Assembly: GCA_963693365.1 (NCBI GenBank)
Contig: CAVNZM010000005.1
Span: 2,170,001 to 2,234,000 of the forward strand
Source: Amoebidium appalachense
Lineage: Eukaryota > Ichthyosporea
Reading direction: 5' to 3'
Length of the DNA: 64,000 nt
Under the pieces are notes generated by a model, which did no database searches, was not told the DNA's origin, and saw only the letters and a program-made list of their open reading frames with translations. The position numbers and the translations under genes are program-made. Positions 1 to 41,747 of this stretch are shown in pieces. How positions within the stretch are numbered: the first letter of the stretch is position 1; each line of letters begins with the position of its first letter.

Positions 1-1058
1 TCAGAAGTTCAAAGAAAGGTAGAACATTGGATTTGCCTTGTATCCCTCCGGTTGATCCTGATTTTCTGTTACCCAGTACATTTCGGACATCAAGAAGGCA
101 TCGACAAGCAAAAAAATCAAGACCCTCCAAGGTGCAGTCACCATTCGAGTTACACGTCTGGGCACCGAGGAGGTGAGAAAGTCAAAGAAACAACACGTGG
201 TACATGCAAGGCATCGAGAAACAGGCTTTTAGTATGCAGACATTGCCTTTGGAGTGCCTAACTTTGGGTGTATAAAGATCAGTTGGGTTAGTAAAGGACT
301 CGAGGGGGAGGAACTGAAGAAGGTACAGAATATATATGGATAGTCGGTGATGGATCGGAGATTGGCCGAAGATGTGCATGGGTCGTGTTGATCTGAGAAT
401 AGGAGTGGGGAAGGAGGGTAAAAGGGGGGAGGGGGGAGGGAGGGAAGGGGATTGGGGGGGGGGGGGGGGGGGAGGGGGGGGGGGGGATAGCAGCAGATAG
501 AAGCAACATGGGAGATGCAAAGTATCCCCTTCCGTCATCATGCAAAAGACACTTAACCAGTGGGGTGCAGGCAATCGATGGGCTGGTGTCTGCGTCCTTG
601 GCACCCGTTGCACCGGTTACGCCCATGCACCAGAGAACACCCACCAGAGAAATCCAAGGTATGTGTGACCAGTATATCTCTTCCTCCCTGCCTTCCCCCC
701 CCCCCCCCCCCCCCCCCCCTCCCCTCCCCTCCCACCCTCCCCCCCCACACACACACACAAACACACACACACACACACACCTGCCTTCTTCTACTCTCCC
801 TTACTACCTTCGTCCCCCCTCGTTCCCACACCCAATCCCCAATACCCCTCCACCGCCCCTCCCCCGCCTTCAGTCTTCATGGTTCTCGTGATGCCTTCCT
901 GTGTTTGTTGATGTCCATGCAGGCCTGTCGTATGGCCGTGTTTAGTGCAAGGGTTGTTACAACCTCCCACCAGCCAACCATGATGCCTTCCCCGGCTACA
1001 ACACAGACAAATGCGTGTCATGTTGTCTGTCTTCACGCTGAACCTTTTCTTGCCCCCC

Positions 1059-1089
<31 letters not shown>

Positions 1090-1270
1090 ACACACACACC
1101 ACCCGTCCCCCTCCCCCTCAAACGTACACACACCGTCCTCCCCCGGTCAACAATGTCAAGCGCTTTTACACACCTCGATGTGATCGATGTCGTGGCCTTG
1201 TAATTGCGATTGTTGTGCTCCATGGAACCTCATGTCTAACGTGCACACCCAACAGATTTTCTGCCTGCAG
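1..1270. other. Unassigned left edge, probably DOCK intronic sequence
   Basis: No coding exon could be supported here. The stretch holds a G-run (about 454-486), a C-run followed by CA repeats (about 698-780) and another C-run plus CA repeat (about 1053-1100). The first accepted DOCK exon starts at 1271 and needs one nucleotide from an upstream exon to complete its first codon. That upstream exon is either left of the window or too short to recognise. A segment after an AG at about 923 could encode a few residues but has a weak donor and was not accepted. Confidence 0.5.
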
Positions 1271-25353
<24,083 letters not shown>

Positions 25354-26034
25354 CACCTGGCGTAAACTAGACACGCGTTGCATTAACAGATATAAATACA
25401 GGATGTAATTGGTTGTAATTCAATCGGAATTTCTAGAATCTGCATGAATGATTGATGCATATACTGTTGTGGTGCATAGGTTGGAAGACTGATAAAGCGG
25501 CGCATCATATAACTAGTTAGTGGTGACATTTGGTTCCAGATGATGTTTGATGGTCTAGACCTACAGCTTAATAGAGGAAGACTAGTACTGCTTGATGTAC
25601 AGCGTCTTCGTGTTCTGATTTTGCAACATGCCCCGTGTTTCATCCCTCTGTAATCTCGTTGGCTCTGTTGTCGCACGAAAGTAGTCTCTTACCGTATGAA
25701 TGAATGTATGATGTAAACTTTTAATGATCTTTGTAGGACCGATTAGAGACAATATCAAACTAATGCGGGTAGGTAATCTGGACGAACAGATTGAGTCAGT
25801 ACATGTTTGAGTGAATGATTTGATAGACTCTCCATAGTGGAAAACTCAGAAGAAAATGGTAGGAGTCGAGCACCCAAGGCCTGGGGCGCCTTCAACCCAC
25901 CAACAATACAGGTGTGACCGTTTTCTTCGCAAAAGAAGCGAAAAAACGCAATATGTCGACAGTTATATATTCGTGAAACAGGATTCTCCGAGACGGGAGC
26001 CTATCTATGATGTGGTGCTGAGTCCCCCCTTCCC

Positions 26035-26087
<53 letters not shown>

Positions 26088-27105
26088 CAGCCCAGCTCAC
26101 CCAGCCCACCCACCCACCCACCACCACCACCACCACGACAACACACAAACAAAAGAAAAAAGAAAGGAAGGAGAGAGAGAAATGGCCAGAAAGTTCGAGT
26201 ATTCGTACCACAACTAACGCCTTCCCAGTAAAACTGCACGTTTTTATAAAACTATCAAAAAGTAGGAATACTGATCCCGACCAAAACGAATACACGACCC
26301 ACACATGTACTTATAATTTAATCATAACAGTGCGCACTGCACACGGTCTTGTAAGGCTTTCAATCAGTGGTACATAGTAGAAATACAAACAGTTCACGAT
26401 ACAATAATCTACGACATCACATCATGATAGAATGACACCAAACACTGTGCCTTCGATATGCTTGAACACGGCGTTATGTGGTGACTGAATGTCAGGCCTA
26501 GTAACCACACAAGGGCAACATGGACACTACATAGGTATTATCATGCACTCGAGACTCTGATAAAGTCGTAAACGATACCCGAAATGGCTTTCTGAAAATA
26601 GAGCTGTGATAAGAACAAATACGAAAAAACGGCTTAACATGAAGGGGTTTCTAAACTACATTATATCACTGAATCCAAGGCCTTCACACGATTTAGGCTA
26701 TCTTTCTTCACATATGTGCAAACTTCAGACGAAGCCCCAATTACAATCACTGTATCACACTGATCAAGCCTTCAACGTTCTTATAATACTCCGTATATGT
26801 CGACTGCCACAGGCAACGGCAGTGCTATAGGAATGAAGAGCCAGCATGTCGACCCCCAAGGTTTCAAACTTTTCCTAACAGTGCATCACTTGTTCCTAAA
26901 AGCATCAGGGATTAATGGCTAAGCTGGGGTTTCAATTTCCACTTTCTCAACTTCAGTTCCGACAACATTTTTTGCTCAATCCAACTACATCCACCGGTGC
27001 TTGTTCATACGCCACGAGTCTTTTTGTCGTATGCATGCTTGCGTCCAAAGGCACGAATACCCAACGCAATCAACGCTACGCCACACACACAAGGCCATCA
27101 CGTGT
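25354..27105. other. Intergenic stretch between DOCK and the cupin gene
   Basis: No convincing gene. The sequence is AT-richer than the introns and mostly unique. It contains one C-run joined to an A-run (26033-26085) and a short CCA repeat (about 26105-26135). The 3' ends of DOCK (plus) and cupin (minus) converge here, so both 3' UTRs should lie in it. Short open frames on both strands show no recognisable domain. Confidence 0.6.
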
Positions 27106-27417
27106 TCATTTTCCAGAACCAATAAGGTAAGTACAGCCCTCCTTGGTAGCAGCATTATGGATTGTCCCGGCCGGAAGAATCAACTTGTCTCCAACAGAGA
27201 GGGAATAGTCTTTCGAACATAGCACGTCAGTGAACGTAATAGATCCCCTCAGAACGAGTATCACCTCATCGTGAGGATGTGAGTGCGTCCCATACACCTT
27301 TCCGGGCTGGTCTGTCCACTCAAAGTAGCTCTTACAGAGAGCGTTGGCTGCTTTCAAAGCCTCCTCTCGACTGCCAAACTGGTTTTTTTCAACCTCAACT
27401 TTGGATTGCTGGGCCAT
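27106..27417 (-). CDS. Small single-domain cupin protein
   Basis: A 103-residue intronless protein, read from ATG at 27417 to TGA at 27106. It is a cupin_2-type beta-barrel. Motif 1 is visible as GTHSHPHDEVILVLRG, with the two His, the third His and Glu that normally bind a metal. Motif 2 is GDKLILPAGTIHNA, with the fourth His. Such proteins range from dioxygenases and isomerases to sugar- or small-molecule-binding proteins, and the substrate cannot be told. The upstream in-frame extension to 27501 is Pro-rich and unlike cupins, so the MAQQS start is preferred. There is no signal peptide, so it is probably cytosolic. Its compact bacterial-like form and lack of introns would fit horizontal acquisition, but this is inference. 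Confidence 0.85.
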   Translation of the reverse strand: MAQQSKVEVEKNQFGSREEALKAANALCKSYFEWTDQPGKVYGTHSHPHDEVILVLRGSITFTDVLCSKDYSLSVGDKLILPAGTIHNAATKEGCTYLIGSGK

Positions 27418-28705
27418 ATTGGTGGAGCAAGAACGGGTAAACCAAGGCACTCGACGTAGGTTATGTGGAGGTGGTGGATCAAGAAAGAGAAACCAAGGCA
27501 CTGGATTCCTAGGTTGCTAACGGAAAAAGTAAACAATGCGTGTTAACAGCCTTTGTTGTGAGTGACAAAGCGATGACGAGTGACGAATGTTCTCTGGGAA
27601 AAAGCAGAGAAGAACTGACCATAAGTTTGGCGGTAGATAGACACTAAGCTAAAAAGTACAAGGGCCTTCTTGCAATGGTGTTGAGTCCGGAAACAAAGGA
27701 ACCTGAAACGGTGGTATTTCTCAACCAATTTTCGTGGACAAAGGATGCTGTAGGATCAAAAATTGGGAAGAATTTTTCTCTCAGAGCCTTGTGCAAGTTT
27801 TCAAAAACTCTAGACTAAGCAAGCAGGAAGAAACTGAACTGTAATGACGGTACCGTACACCGCTTTGTAATGAAGAAATGGAAGGGGATGGAATGGGGCA
27901 AGCCGCTGCCAGGCATCATACCCCCTAGACTCTTGGTGGCTCACATCATCGTGCCGGCCCCCGATAACAGCGATTTCTGGAGGGTTGTTTGGTTTTCTTG
28001 TAGCAGTAGATTACAATTGTAAGTTTTAGTTTCCATAATAAATTAAATTAATAAAATAAAACAATTGCCGCGCTGGAGTCAGCCTCTCAGTAAACAGCCG
28101 TTACATAAGATTAGGTTACCAAGGGAAGCCAGGGGGCCAATCAGGTAAAGGTAATTATCGTAATCACAACATTACCCAATAAGATACATCTAAATATAGC
28201 TATATATAGATAATGTTGTTCCCCCACACAAAAACAGAAGCATTGGATTGGCTGAAAATGTCTTCTATACTCCCGAGTTGGGGGGTAACCTCTGATCGAT
28301 TCGATCATCAAGCAAAGCTTAGCAAGTTGCCAAGCAACCAAGCAGCAAGCCTGTTATGTTCGTCTTTTACATAATTTTAAGGTTTAAAGTTACAGCCTTC
28401 ACCATAAAAAGTAACGAAAGTTACGAAACAAATCATTTGCCAAACAAGTCTTGGCCCTCGGGAATGGGATGTTCGAAAATCTTTTCCGTCCTGTATCCCC
28501 CCAACATAGATCGATGGCCCTTGGGGCCGGCAGAGTTAGACTCTTGTGTCTTGAGCCTCTTGCGTCAATTGGTTTCGCACGCTGGGTCCAAAAACCTCAA
28601 ATTTTCCCCGGCGGGGCGGGGAGGGAGAATTCAAAAAATTGCCCGCTCCTGATATGGTACCCGGGCCCCCGGCCTGTATATTCGGTGTGAGTTATACACA
28701 GCATT
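27418..28705. other. Divergent intergenic region between cupin and SKP1/BTB-cytochrome b5 genes
   Basis: The two flanking genes are divergently oriented, so this 1.3 kb should hold both promoters. Just upstream of the cupin start, a motif (AACCAAGGCACT followed about 15 nt later by TAGGTT) occurs twice, near 27438 and 27490. An AT-rich patch (28028-28065) lies mid-way. No further gene was recognised. Confidence 0.5.
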
Positions 28706-33454
<4,749 letters not shown>

Positions 33455-33930
33455 GGTTGTTCTTTGTTGTGCACATGATCTCTCTTCTCGCTTTTTAAAT
33501 TAACGTACGTGCACACAACTATGAGCTGAAACCGCTGTAGATAATGCGAGTGCACATCTACAATCCCCCCCTAGCGAGGCTGGGCCAAAACCCTAGGACC
33601 AGATACATGATCCAGTAGCTATGATTAGTGACGGTGCATGGTAGGAGATCTTAGCCCCCAAATGGGACCCTACGCGACGACTCCGGGGAATAAACGGGAT
33701 AAAATAAAAAGGAGTAAAAAATCTAGCTGGACTTGAGTGCACTCAGTTGCACTCGCGTACCTGATCCAAAACGGATACATATTGGGCTTTTTTTCCGTCA
33801 TGTGCACGTACATTTCTACTCTGATTCTCGCGGCTGTACACGGAACACGCGCATATGCGCCTGCGCGTGCCCCACACACAGACACACAAGCACTCAGCAT
33901 TCACAGACTGTCACACACACACATGTACAT

Positions 33931-34001
<71 letters not shown>

Positions 34002-35791
34002 GCGGTGTGACCGGGCTAGTGACTAGTGACTGGCAGTGCACGTGCCACGGACAACACCCGCACAAACCATATTACCCACATGTACATGCATGCATGCAGA
34101 CATACAGTACACGGAATCAGGGGGTACCCGTACACCCATGCGTGCCTATATATAACTGTTTCTTATGCCCGGTGGACGGCTCACACCACACACTTCTCAA
34201 ATATATCTATCTACTACAATAAGGAAAACTGAGAACGTCACACAGTGACTCTGGTGGCACACGCCGTTGAGTACTAACATGCGGTGGCTGGTCGATTTTG
34301 CCGCAGGCGCATCATGATGATGCACATGGCACGGCCGTTGTGCGTACTGTGTCAAACAGTGCACACACGAACCCGCACACACACACGCGCGCGCGCGCGC
34401 GCACAGTGTCACACATACACACACGCAGACACACACACACACGCGCGCGCGCGCACACACACACGCACGCACACACAAACCGGGCCGTACACTACTACGG
34501 TACTGCAGTGTCTGGCTCCATGGCAGTGGCAGGCAGGCTCAGGGCACGTATGAACACACGCACACGCACACACACGCACGCACACACACGCACACAGCCT
34601 TCCATCCGTGCCTCGTGATCTTCTCAGGTGTCCTGCAGGGCCCGAGAAGGTTTCTCAAGCGGAAAATCTTCAGCATTTTCTCATTGCAGCCGTTGACTTC
34701 TGAAACGCGTGTTCAAACACTGTACATGTGCGCACACGTGCACCTAGCACGCGTGGGTTTTAGTCCGTGGAATGCGGCAGTAGTTTACGTATGCTGCTGG
34801 ATCTTATCAGGAATGCTAGTCTCCAAGGCTATGTACCCACTGGCTTACGTAAATGGCTGAGCACTAGGCTACTACAATGGTTGTACACATACGCCGGGCC
34901 GCAGGGAGTCAGCACTCAAAGTGACTACAGGGATGCTTAAAAATGTGCCTGGACGCCTTGGCAGGCTGGAGGCCCTGGACGGATTTCGACTGTTGCTACG
35001 ACCTCCACAGCTGTTTCTGTTTCCGTTAAACAAACAAGCTGAGGGGATGGGATTTAAGTTTCTGTTATAATGACGAGCGACTGAAAGAGGATTTTCCCCC
35101 CTGCTTCTTATTGCTTGCCTACCTTGCGTTACAGCTACAGCCTCGTTACCGATCACATTCCAAACGCATTCCATGCGGGTATCAGATCTATTCTAACGAG
35201 ATCTGATGCCGTCTTTTATATATATACTGTCCAGGTTTTCATTCTCCTTGCGCGGTGTTACAATCTCTCTTATTACTACTCTACACCTTGTTTTCTTTTT
35301 TAGATTTTTTTTTTCTTCTTTTTTTTTCCTCCCGCCCTCCGGATCCAGGTGCACGTTCTGATACGGGTAGTTACCATAAACAAGTACGACGTCGTACGGC
35401 AACGAGTATGTCTCAGCGTGACCATGAGGCATGTACATCGATAGCGTGACCAATGGAAATGTTAGAGACCATGTGTGGCTTTTTCATAAATTTACTATCT
35501 ACCCTGATGGCCTGAGGCTAGCCTATCACTACGTGGGTAGTATCATGATCAAGATGCACTGCATGGGCTGCTAGCTGCATGGCCGCATTCGAACCGCAGT
35601 CTTTTCAAGTTGAACTCAGTACGTGTTGTGCTTCGTTCGCCTTACACCGTGTACATGTAGCTCTTTTCACTGCTTGACCACAGCAGTACCTTTCATAGCT
35701 GCAATGCTTTTGCATGCATCACGGTTTTCCCATGCATGACGTGGATGTGGCCCTACATGCTAGATTGACCCGGGGCCGCTAAAGATCTAGA
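33455..35791. other. Intergenic region with CA/CG repeats
   Basis: No gene recognised. It holds a CA tract (33936-33998) and several short CA/CG alternating blocks, including pure CG runs near 34387-34403 and 34443-34454. A 40-bp AT-rich segment at about 33680-33720 reappears in the intron of the following gene (near 37167). Confidence 0.6.
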
Positions 35792-37031
35792 ATGTCTGAG
35801 GGGTCTGGGCGGCCAGTCTCACAGCCACGGTCTGTAGCACATTTGCAGTCCCCAGGACGGAACACATGTACATGTGCACGGTCCGTTTTTTTCCTTTGCT
35901 TTCTTTTTATTTCAATTTTTTCCCACACACATGCGGCTGAGGTGATTGTCCTCGCTGGAACAGACACTCTCACACAATCCATACAGACAGCAAACGATGG
36001 AGACACACTTCTTTTGTCGGGCCTCTACAACATCAGCACACCAACGGTGTGGGTCAACAAAACTATTCATTTTACGGGAACAGGGACAAATGACACTGTG
36101 ATTGAATTTGCCAGTCCAGGGCAAACCAACATAACGTTCACGCGTACGCCTGTTCCCACTGTTGGGTTTGTGCTGTCACCCACGGGCCTGGAGTCGAGTT
36201 TTCGCAGGGTGGTGCTGCGGGGGGCCAGTGGGGGCACGGCATGTGGGCTGGTGCAGCCGCAGGCACTGAACATGTCGTTTGCCGTGGAGGTGGTCGATGT
36301 GAAGCTGCAGAGCAACCACGTGAGGCTGCTGGCAGGTGCGGGTGACTTCCTCTAGTTCCCACCCTTCAAATTCATCCCCCTTCCCCCTTCCTCCCCCTTA
36401 CAAAACCCCCCGGCCTTTCCCACCTTCCCCTTCTTAGGAAAGAAAGAAAGAAAAATAAGGAGTCCTGCTGCTGACGTTCATAGGTGGGGTCCAAGGAAAA
36501 ACGGGTTTCAAATCAAAAGTTGTCCCAAATCCTTTTTATAATTGAAAAAGAAATAAAAAGAAAGAAAAAAACAGGCAGGACCTTAAACTTTAAGATTGCC
36601 TATAGGGCCTATATCGGGTCGCAGGGTGATTAGTATTAAGAACTTAAATGATTTATGTTATAATATACAGGTATGCAGCCAGATAAAACTGCCTTGGCAC
36701 TACTGCCGCACACCCCGGATTTTTTAATTGTTTTCACTTGTTTTTTGTTTTGTTTTGTTTGTTTGGTTTTTTTTTTGGTTTTTTTCTTTGCGTGGGGGGG
36801 GAAAGGGGGGGGGAGGGGGAGGGGGGAGGGGGGGGGGGGGGAGGGGGAAAGGTGCCGGACCGTAGGACGGAACGAAAGCTGTTACAACCACCCTACATAT
36901 CCCTCCATCCCCCCCCCCCCCCCCCCCCCCCCCCCCGTGACCCCCCCGTTTCATCCACCTACCCCCTCCCAATCTCCCCCTCCCCCGTAGCCAACCCTTT
37001 TGGACTAGTATGCACTGAGCTTGGGGAGGGT

Positions 37032-37086
<55 letters not shown>

Positions 37087-38531
37087 AGGGACGAGAAGAG
37101 CCCTAACTAGGGTACAATCTGTGCTGTGTGGAAGGCGGTATTTCCTATGAGTACCTGCGGGGAGTCCTCCGGGAACAAAGCGGGATAAAATAAAAAAATA
37201 AAAAAAGAGGGGGGAGGAAGGGGGAGGAAGGGGATGTTATGAAAAACCCGTAATAACTCTGCCCCTTTGCCCGCATGTGCCCCCCCCCCCCCCCCCCCCC
37301 CAGCCTATCCCGACCTCCCCCTTCTTGGGCCCTCCCCCCCCCCCCCCCCTCCCCCCCACATTCAAAACAAAAAGCCCTGCTGCTGACGGGAGTGGGTGGG
37401 GTCCATGGAAAACCGATATTTACACAAGTTGTCCCAAACATAAAAAATAAGGTTTAAACTTTAAGATTGCCAATGGGGCCAAATGGGTCGCAAGTTGGTT
37501 TGTAATAAGGACTAGAATTACTACTAGCCAGAATTGTGCTGCCTTGGCGCTACTGCTTCAACCCCCAGTTTTTTTTTGTCACCTCTGTTTTGTTTGTTTG
37601 TTTGCTCCTTTTGTTTGTTTGTTTGTTTGTTTGTTTGTTTGTTTGTTTGTTTGTTTTGGGGGGGGGGGGGGGGGGGGGGGGGGGAGGGGGGGGAGGGGGG
37701 AGGGGGGAGGGGGGGGGGAGGGGGGAGGGGGGGGGGGGGGCAGGCTGCCGGACCGTAGGATGGAACAAAAGCTGCTACAACCAACCCATACATTTCTCCC
37801 CCCCCCTCCCCCCGTCCTCCCCCCTCTCACTCAACCACCCCTCCCGGCCTCTGCCTTCCCCAGGGCCGCCCTGGGCCCTTTTGGATTAGTAAGCACTGGG
37901 CTTTTTTTTTTGTTGGGGGGGGGGGGGGGGGGGGAGGGGGGGGGGGGAGGGGAGGGGGGAGGGATGGAAAACGGGAAGGGGAAGGAAGGTGGAGGAGGGG
38001 GGTGTAATGAAAAAACCCGTAACTGTGATCCCCTTGCACACAGGCCTTGGGCCGATGTATTCCAGCCGCCGCATCAACAGTCTTCGCTATGGCTCCTGCT
38101 CCGTAACTCCCACAATTTCAAACCCCGCAGTCACCTCGACCTCGGCCCTGCTTTCAGCCACCACCTGTCACAGCTTTCTATTTATAGAAGTCGCATTCAA
38201 TCAGATTATGTCATGTGAACCCCAAAAGACAATAGAGTCGACAGGGTTTGCATCGTACATGAGTTTTGTTGAGGTGACAGTGACAGAAACGGCCGAGGAC
38301 ATGAACCGCACCCAAAATTTCATCCAACCCCTACGATTGAGATTCGATCGCCAGAAATCTGTAAACCCTACCATCCAATTTGGGGCTGCTCAGAGCTTCG
38401 TGCAACTTTTTTATAAGTACTATAGGATCATTCTTATGTTCTTGGTGCTTATACTTATTTTTTTGCCTTCGAATGCTCTACGTATGGTATGTGTTTTCAA
38501 TCAACCCACCTCGGATTGCACCTGTGTTTGA
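35792..38531 (+). CDS. Short beta-helix paralogue with C-terminal hydrophobic tail
   Basis: Two exons, 35792-36335 and 38044-38531, join in phase 1 to give 343 residues. A hydrophobic segment at residues about 31-48 (SVFFLCFLFISIF) looks like a signal peptide or anchor after a 30-residue amino-terminal extension. The next part has the pattern of pectate-lyase-type right-handed beta-helix modules ([28 protein letters not shown]). It closely matches the first two exons of the gene at 47004. The match stops near residue 285. The last 45 residues then form a hydrophobic stretch (IILMFLVLILIFLP) and a Cys-containing end. It could be a membrane-tailed short form, or a copy truncated by rearrangement. 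The intron holds a tandem duplication. No catalytic residues were identified. Confidence 0.7.
36455..38043 (+). repeat. Imperfect tandem duplication filling the intron of the short beta-helix gene
   Basis: Two degenerate copies, about 36455-37280 and 37370-38043, share in order: CCTGCTGCTGACG, AAACTTTAAGATTGCC, a CTGCCTTGGC/GCTACTGC segment, a T-rich then G-run block, GCCGGACCGTAGGA, CCCTTTTGGA, and finally ATGAAAAA(A)CCCGTAA. The second copy ends on the working acceptor CACACAG at 38037-38043; the matching place in copy 1 has no usable AG. The copies differ mostly by homopolymer lengths. Confidence 0.75.
37032..37085. repeat. Pure G-run of about 54 nt
   Basis: One of the longest homopolymers in the window, inside the duplicated intron of the short beta-helix gene. 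Comparable runs are the C-runs at about 16145-16201, 48284-48333 and 58981-59026. Confidence 0.9.
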
Positions 38532-38906
38532 AGCCCCTACAGGGGGTAGTTCCCAGGATCCTAATGTGGTAGCCGCAGGGGCGTGAAACAGGCCTAGGGC
38601 GTCACTAAGTGCTTTGAGTTCATATATTGTTATGCTGTCAGTTGCCATGTATGTTCATGTCTTTGGCTGTGCCAGTATAGTCAGCGGTCCAAATGGAGTG
38701 GCTTGAAAATTTTGTTGACCAGACTGAGTCCTAGGGGCATGAAATAATGTGATCAATCATTCTATGATGGTCCCGGATTTCCATATTTTTACCAGATTCT
38801 AAACTAAATACTAGTGTCAACAGCTGCAGCCTATCCTCCTCCCCCTCTCCCCCCCTCCTCCCCCCTTCCCCCTCCCCCCCTTCCCTCCCTCCCCCCAACC
38901 AAAAAC

Positions 38907-38940
<34 letters not shown>

Positions 38941-39323
38941 GAGAGAGTGAGAGTGAGATTGAGAGTGAGAGAGAAAGAAAATGAAAAGAAAGAAAGGACT
39001 GTTAGTGACTCGAGCGTCACGCCTCAGGTCACAATGCAGAATGTATACCAGCAGCAAAGGGTTGCTTTATATTGTACTTTATCCATATTATGTCATGGAC
39101 TTAGATGTGCTGTTATCGTGATGGTGGCTTAACAAAGTAGCACTGTTGGGAAGGGGGGAAGGGGATGGGGAGGGGGGGGAGGGGGGGGGGGGGGGGGGGG
39201 GGGGGGAGGGCCGAAGGCAGGACGAGGAGGAGCCCGAGAGAGGGCGGGACGAGGAGCCTTGCAGGGTATGGTTGCCTTTTGTTTTATTTTATTTTTTATT
39301 AGTTTTTTTTCCTTTTTTTTTTT

Positions 39324-39354
<31 letters not shown>

Positions 39355-39513
39355 GAGAATAACATGGCAAAATATACAAGCCCTTATGGTGAAGGCACAA
39401 CTGTTGGCACAATATCTAGAACGGTTACGGGAAAGCACCCCCCCCCCCCCCCCCCCCCCCCCCCCACCACCACCACCACCACCACCACCATCACCATAAC
39501 CACCACCACCACA

Positions 39514-39563
<50 letters not shown>

Positions 39564-40980
39564 GCCAACGTCCAACTGGGTTTCATCAGTGTGGTACTCA
39601 AGTATCAGTCTCCCGCTACTTTCGATAGTTATGTGGGCAACTCTTATTTGAAGATAAGGTCTCTATTCCACTTTGAAAGCTAAAGGGGTTCATCACTAGT
39701 AACCCTATCACTGAACATCATTTACCCCCCCCCCCAACCCCCTCAACCCCCCAACCCCCCAACCGCTCCCCCCCCCCCCTGGTCACAGGAAAATTTTCCA
39801 CCGAGAATTTTTCACTAGATCATCTCCCTAGTTTGCATAGAAAAAAGCTACCTAATCTTGTTCGAAATGGACTTCTGTCTCTGTTTTGTGTTTCTGAATA
39901 CCTTTTGCCCTGTCTAGGTGCCAATGTGTTTCTCTGTAGGGTTAAGTTTCAGCTCCATGCCTAATACAGTCATTAAGTCGACTCCAGCTTGCACTTGCAT
40001 TAGTGCTTTCCCCCCCCCCCCCCCCTCCCCGCCCCGCTCCCTCCCCTTCCACCCCCCCCCCCCCCTCTTCCCCCCTCGGCACACCCCCCGCTTTATCGTG
40101 ACGGGGGGGTGATGTAACGGGGGGGGGGGGGTTAGGGGGACATACAGCGGACTTTCTATTGCCCCACCAAAAATGACAGAAACTCAACAAAAACAGCTAT
40201 TAGAAACTTGTTATTCATACTGTGTTGTTGCTAGCATGACCAATAATTCGGATCACGAAAACACCCAGTGAAAAACCAATTGTGACACAATAATTCAATT
40301 ATCACATCATCATCCAGTGCAAAAATATCGCGGACTCCCTGTGCCCCCCCCCCCCCCCACCCCCCCCCCAGGGGGGCACAAACACCACCCCAACCACATC
40401 GACCGGACTTCAGCCCAGGTGACTTCAATTATCGGTTTGCACTTCAGACGTATCGGTCTAAATTTCTCATCTGTTGCAGCCAGTTTCCGTGAGTTCAGAT
40501 GGCAGTCATGGTGGGCCACCCGCCTTTCCTAATTGGTTGTTTGTTTGGTTGCTGATTTTTCTGAATCCTTTTTGTGGGAACGGTGGGTTTTGGGCGGTGT
40601 TGGTGATGATTGTGGTGGTGCTGAAATCTCCTGCCCCCCGGCCCTCCCCCCCCCCCCCCCTCCCCCGCCCCTCTTCCCCCCCCCTCCCACACCCTTTCTC
40701 TTTCCGTCTTCGCTTCTCCCTTTAGCATGATCACAAGCGAATTTGATTCGAAGTAAATTATTCGGCCAATAACCCAGAATTTTGTGCAAAAAATAGGATT
40801 TTTCTACACAAACAGAACTAATCTGCAAAACCATGATGCTTTTAGCAGAGTTGGTTGTAGACTCGCAATGTTTTGCCTGATTTCAAAAATAAACTTGTGT
40901 GCTGAATGCCCAGATTGAGTCGCCGCTTACCTCTCGACACACACACACACACTATACACAAAAACACACGCACACACGTG

Positions 40981-41013
<33 letters not shown>

Positions 41014-41050
41014 ATGAACACACACACACACACACAAACGCACACACACA

Positions 41051-41100
<50 letters not shown>

Positions 41101-41130
41101 TGTACACATGCACATTGGTTGGTTCTGTCT

Positions 41131-41173
<43 letters not shown>

Positions 41174-41191
41174 CCCTCTCTCTTGTCGAAT

Positions 41192-41225
<34 letters not shown>

Positions 41226-41697
41226 AGGGGGGGGGGGGGGGGGGGGGGGGGGACCGTATACCCTGTAAGGAACGAAGACTAAGTAAAGGTTCGAAGGTTG
41301 TCTATCATACTATCGAGGTTTCGAAATGATACTATGAATAGAAGTTCTCTCTCTCTGTCTCTCTCTCTCTCTGCAATTGGCTTTAAGCGTCTAGTGGCTG
41401 AGCTTTACCAGTAAGGCTTTAAGTTAGGCGCTCTCACGATTTAAGCCCAGTGATACCTGCTTTATAGAGGTCGCAAAAACTGGGTTCAGGGAGGCTCTCA
41501 ATTCGTTTGCCAGACCTTTGCACTGTGAGGGGGAGAGCCTGGGGGAAAGGAGGAGAAAGGCGGGAAGAGGGAGGGGGAGGGGGGCGGGGGGGGGGGGGGA
41601 GGGGGGGGAGAGAGAGAGAAAGAATGAAGGGGGGGGGGGAGGAGAGAAGGGCAGGGGGGGGGGGGGGGGGGAGGGTTCCGGAAAGGGGGGAAGGAGG

Positions 41698-41747
<50 letters not shown>

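Noticed and set aside
41-60. GGTTGATCCTG, the motif at the 5' end of 18S rRNA
   Set aside because: Only 11 bases match and the following sequence is unrelated to rRNA.
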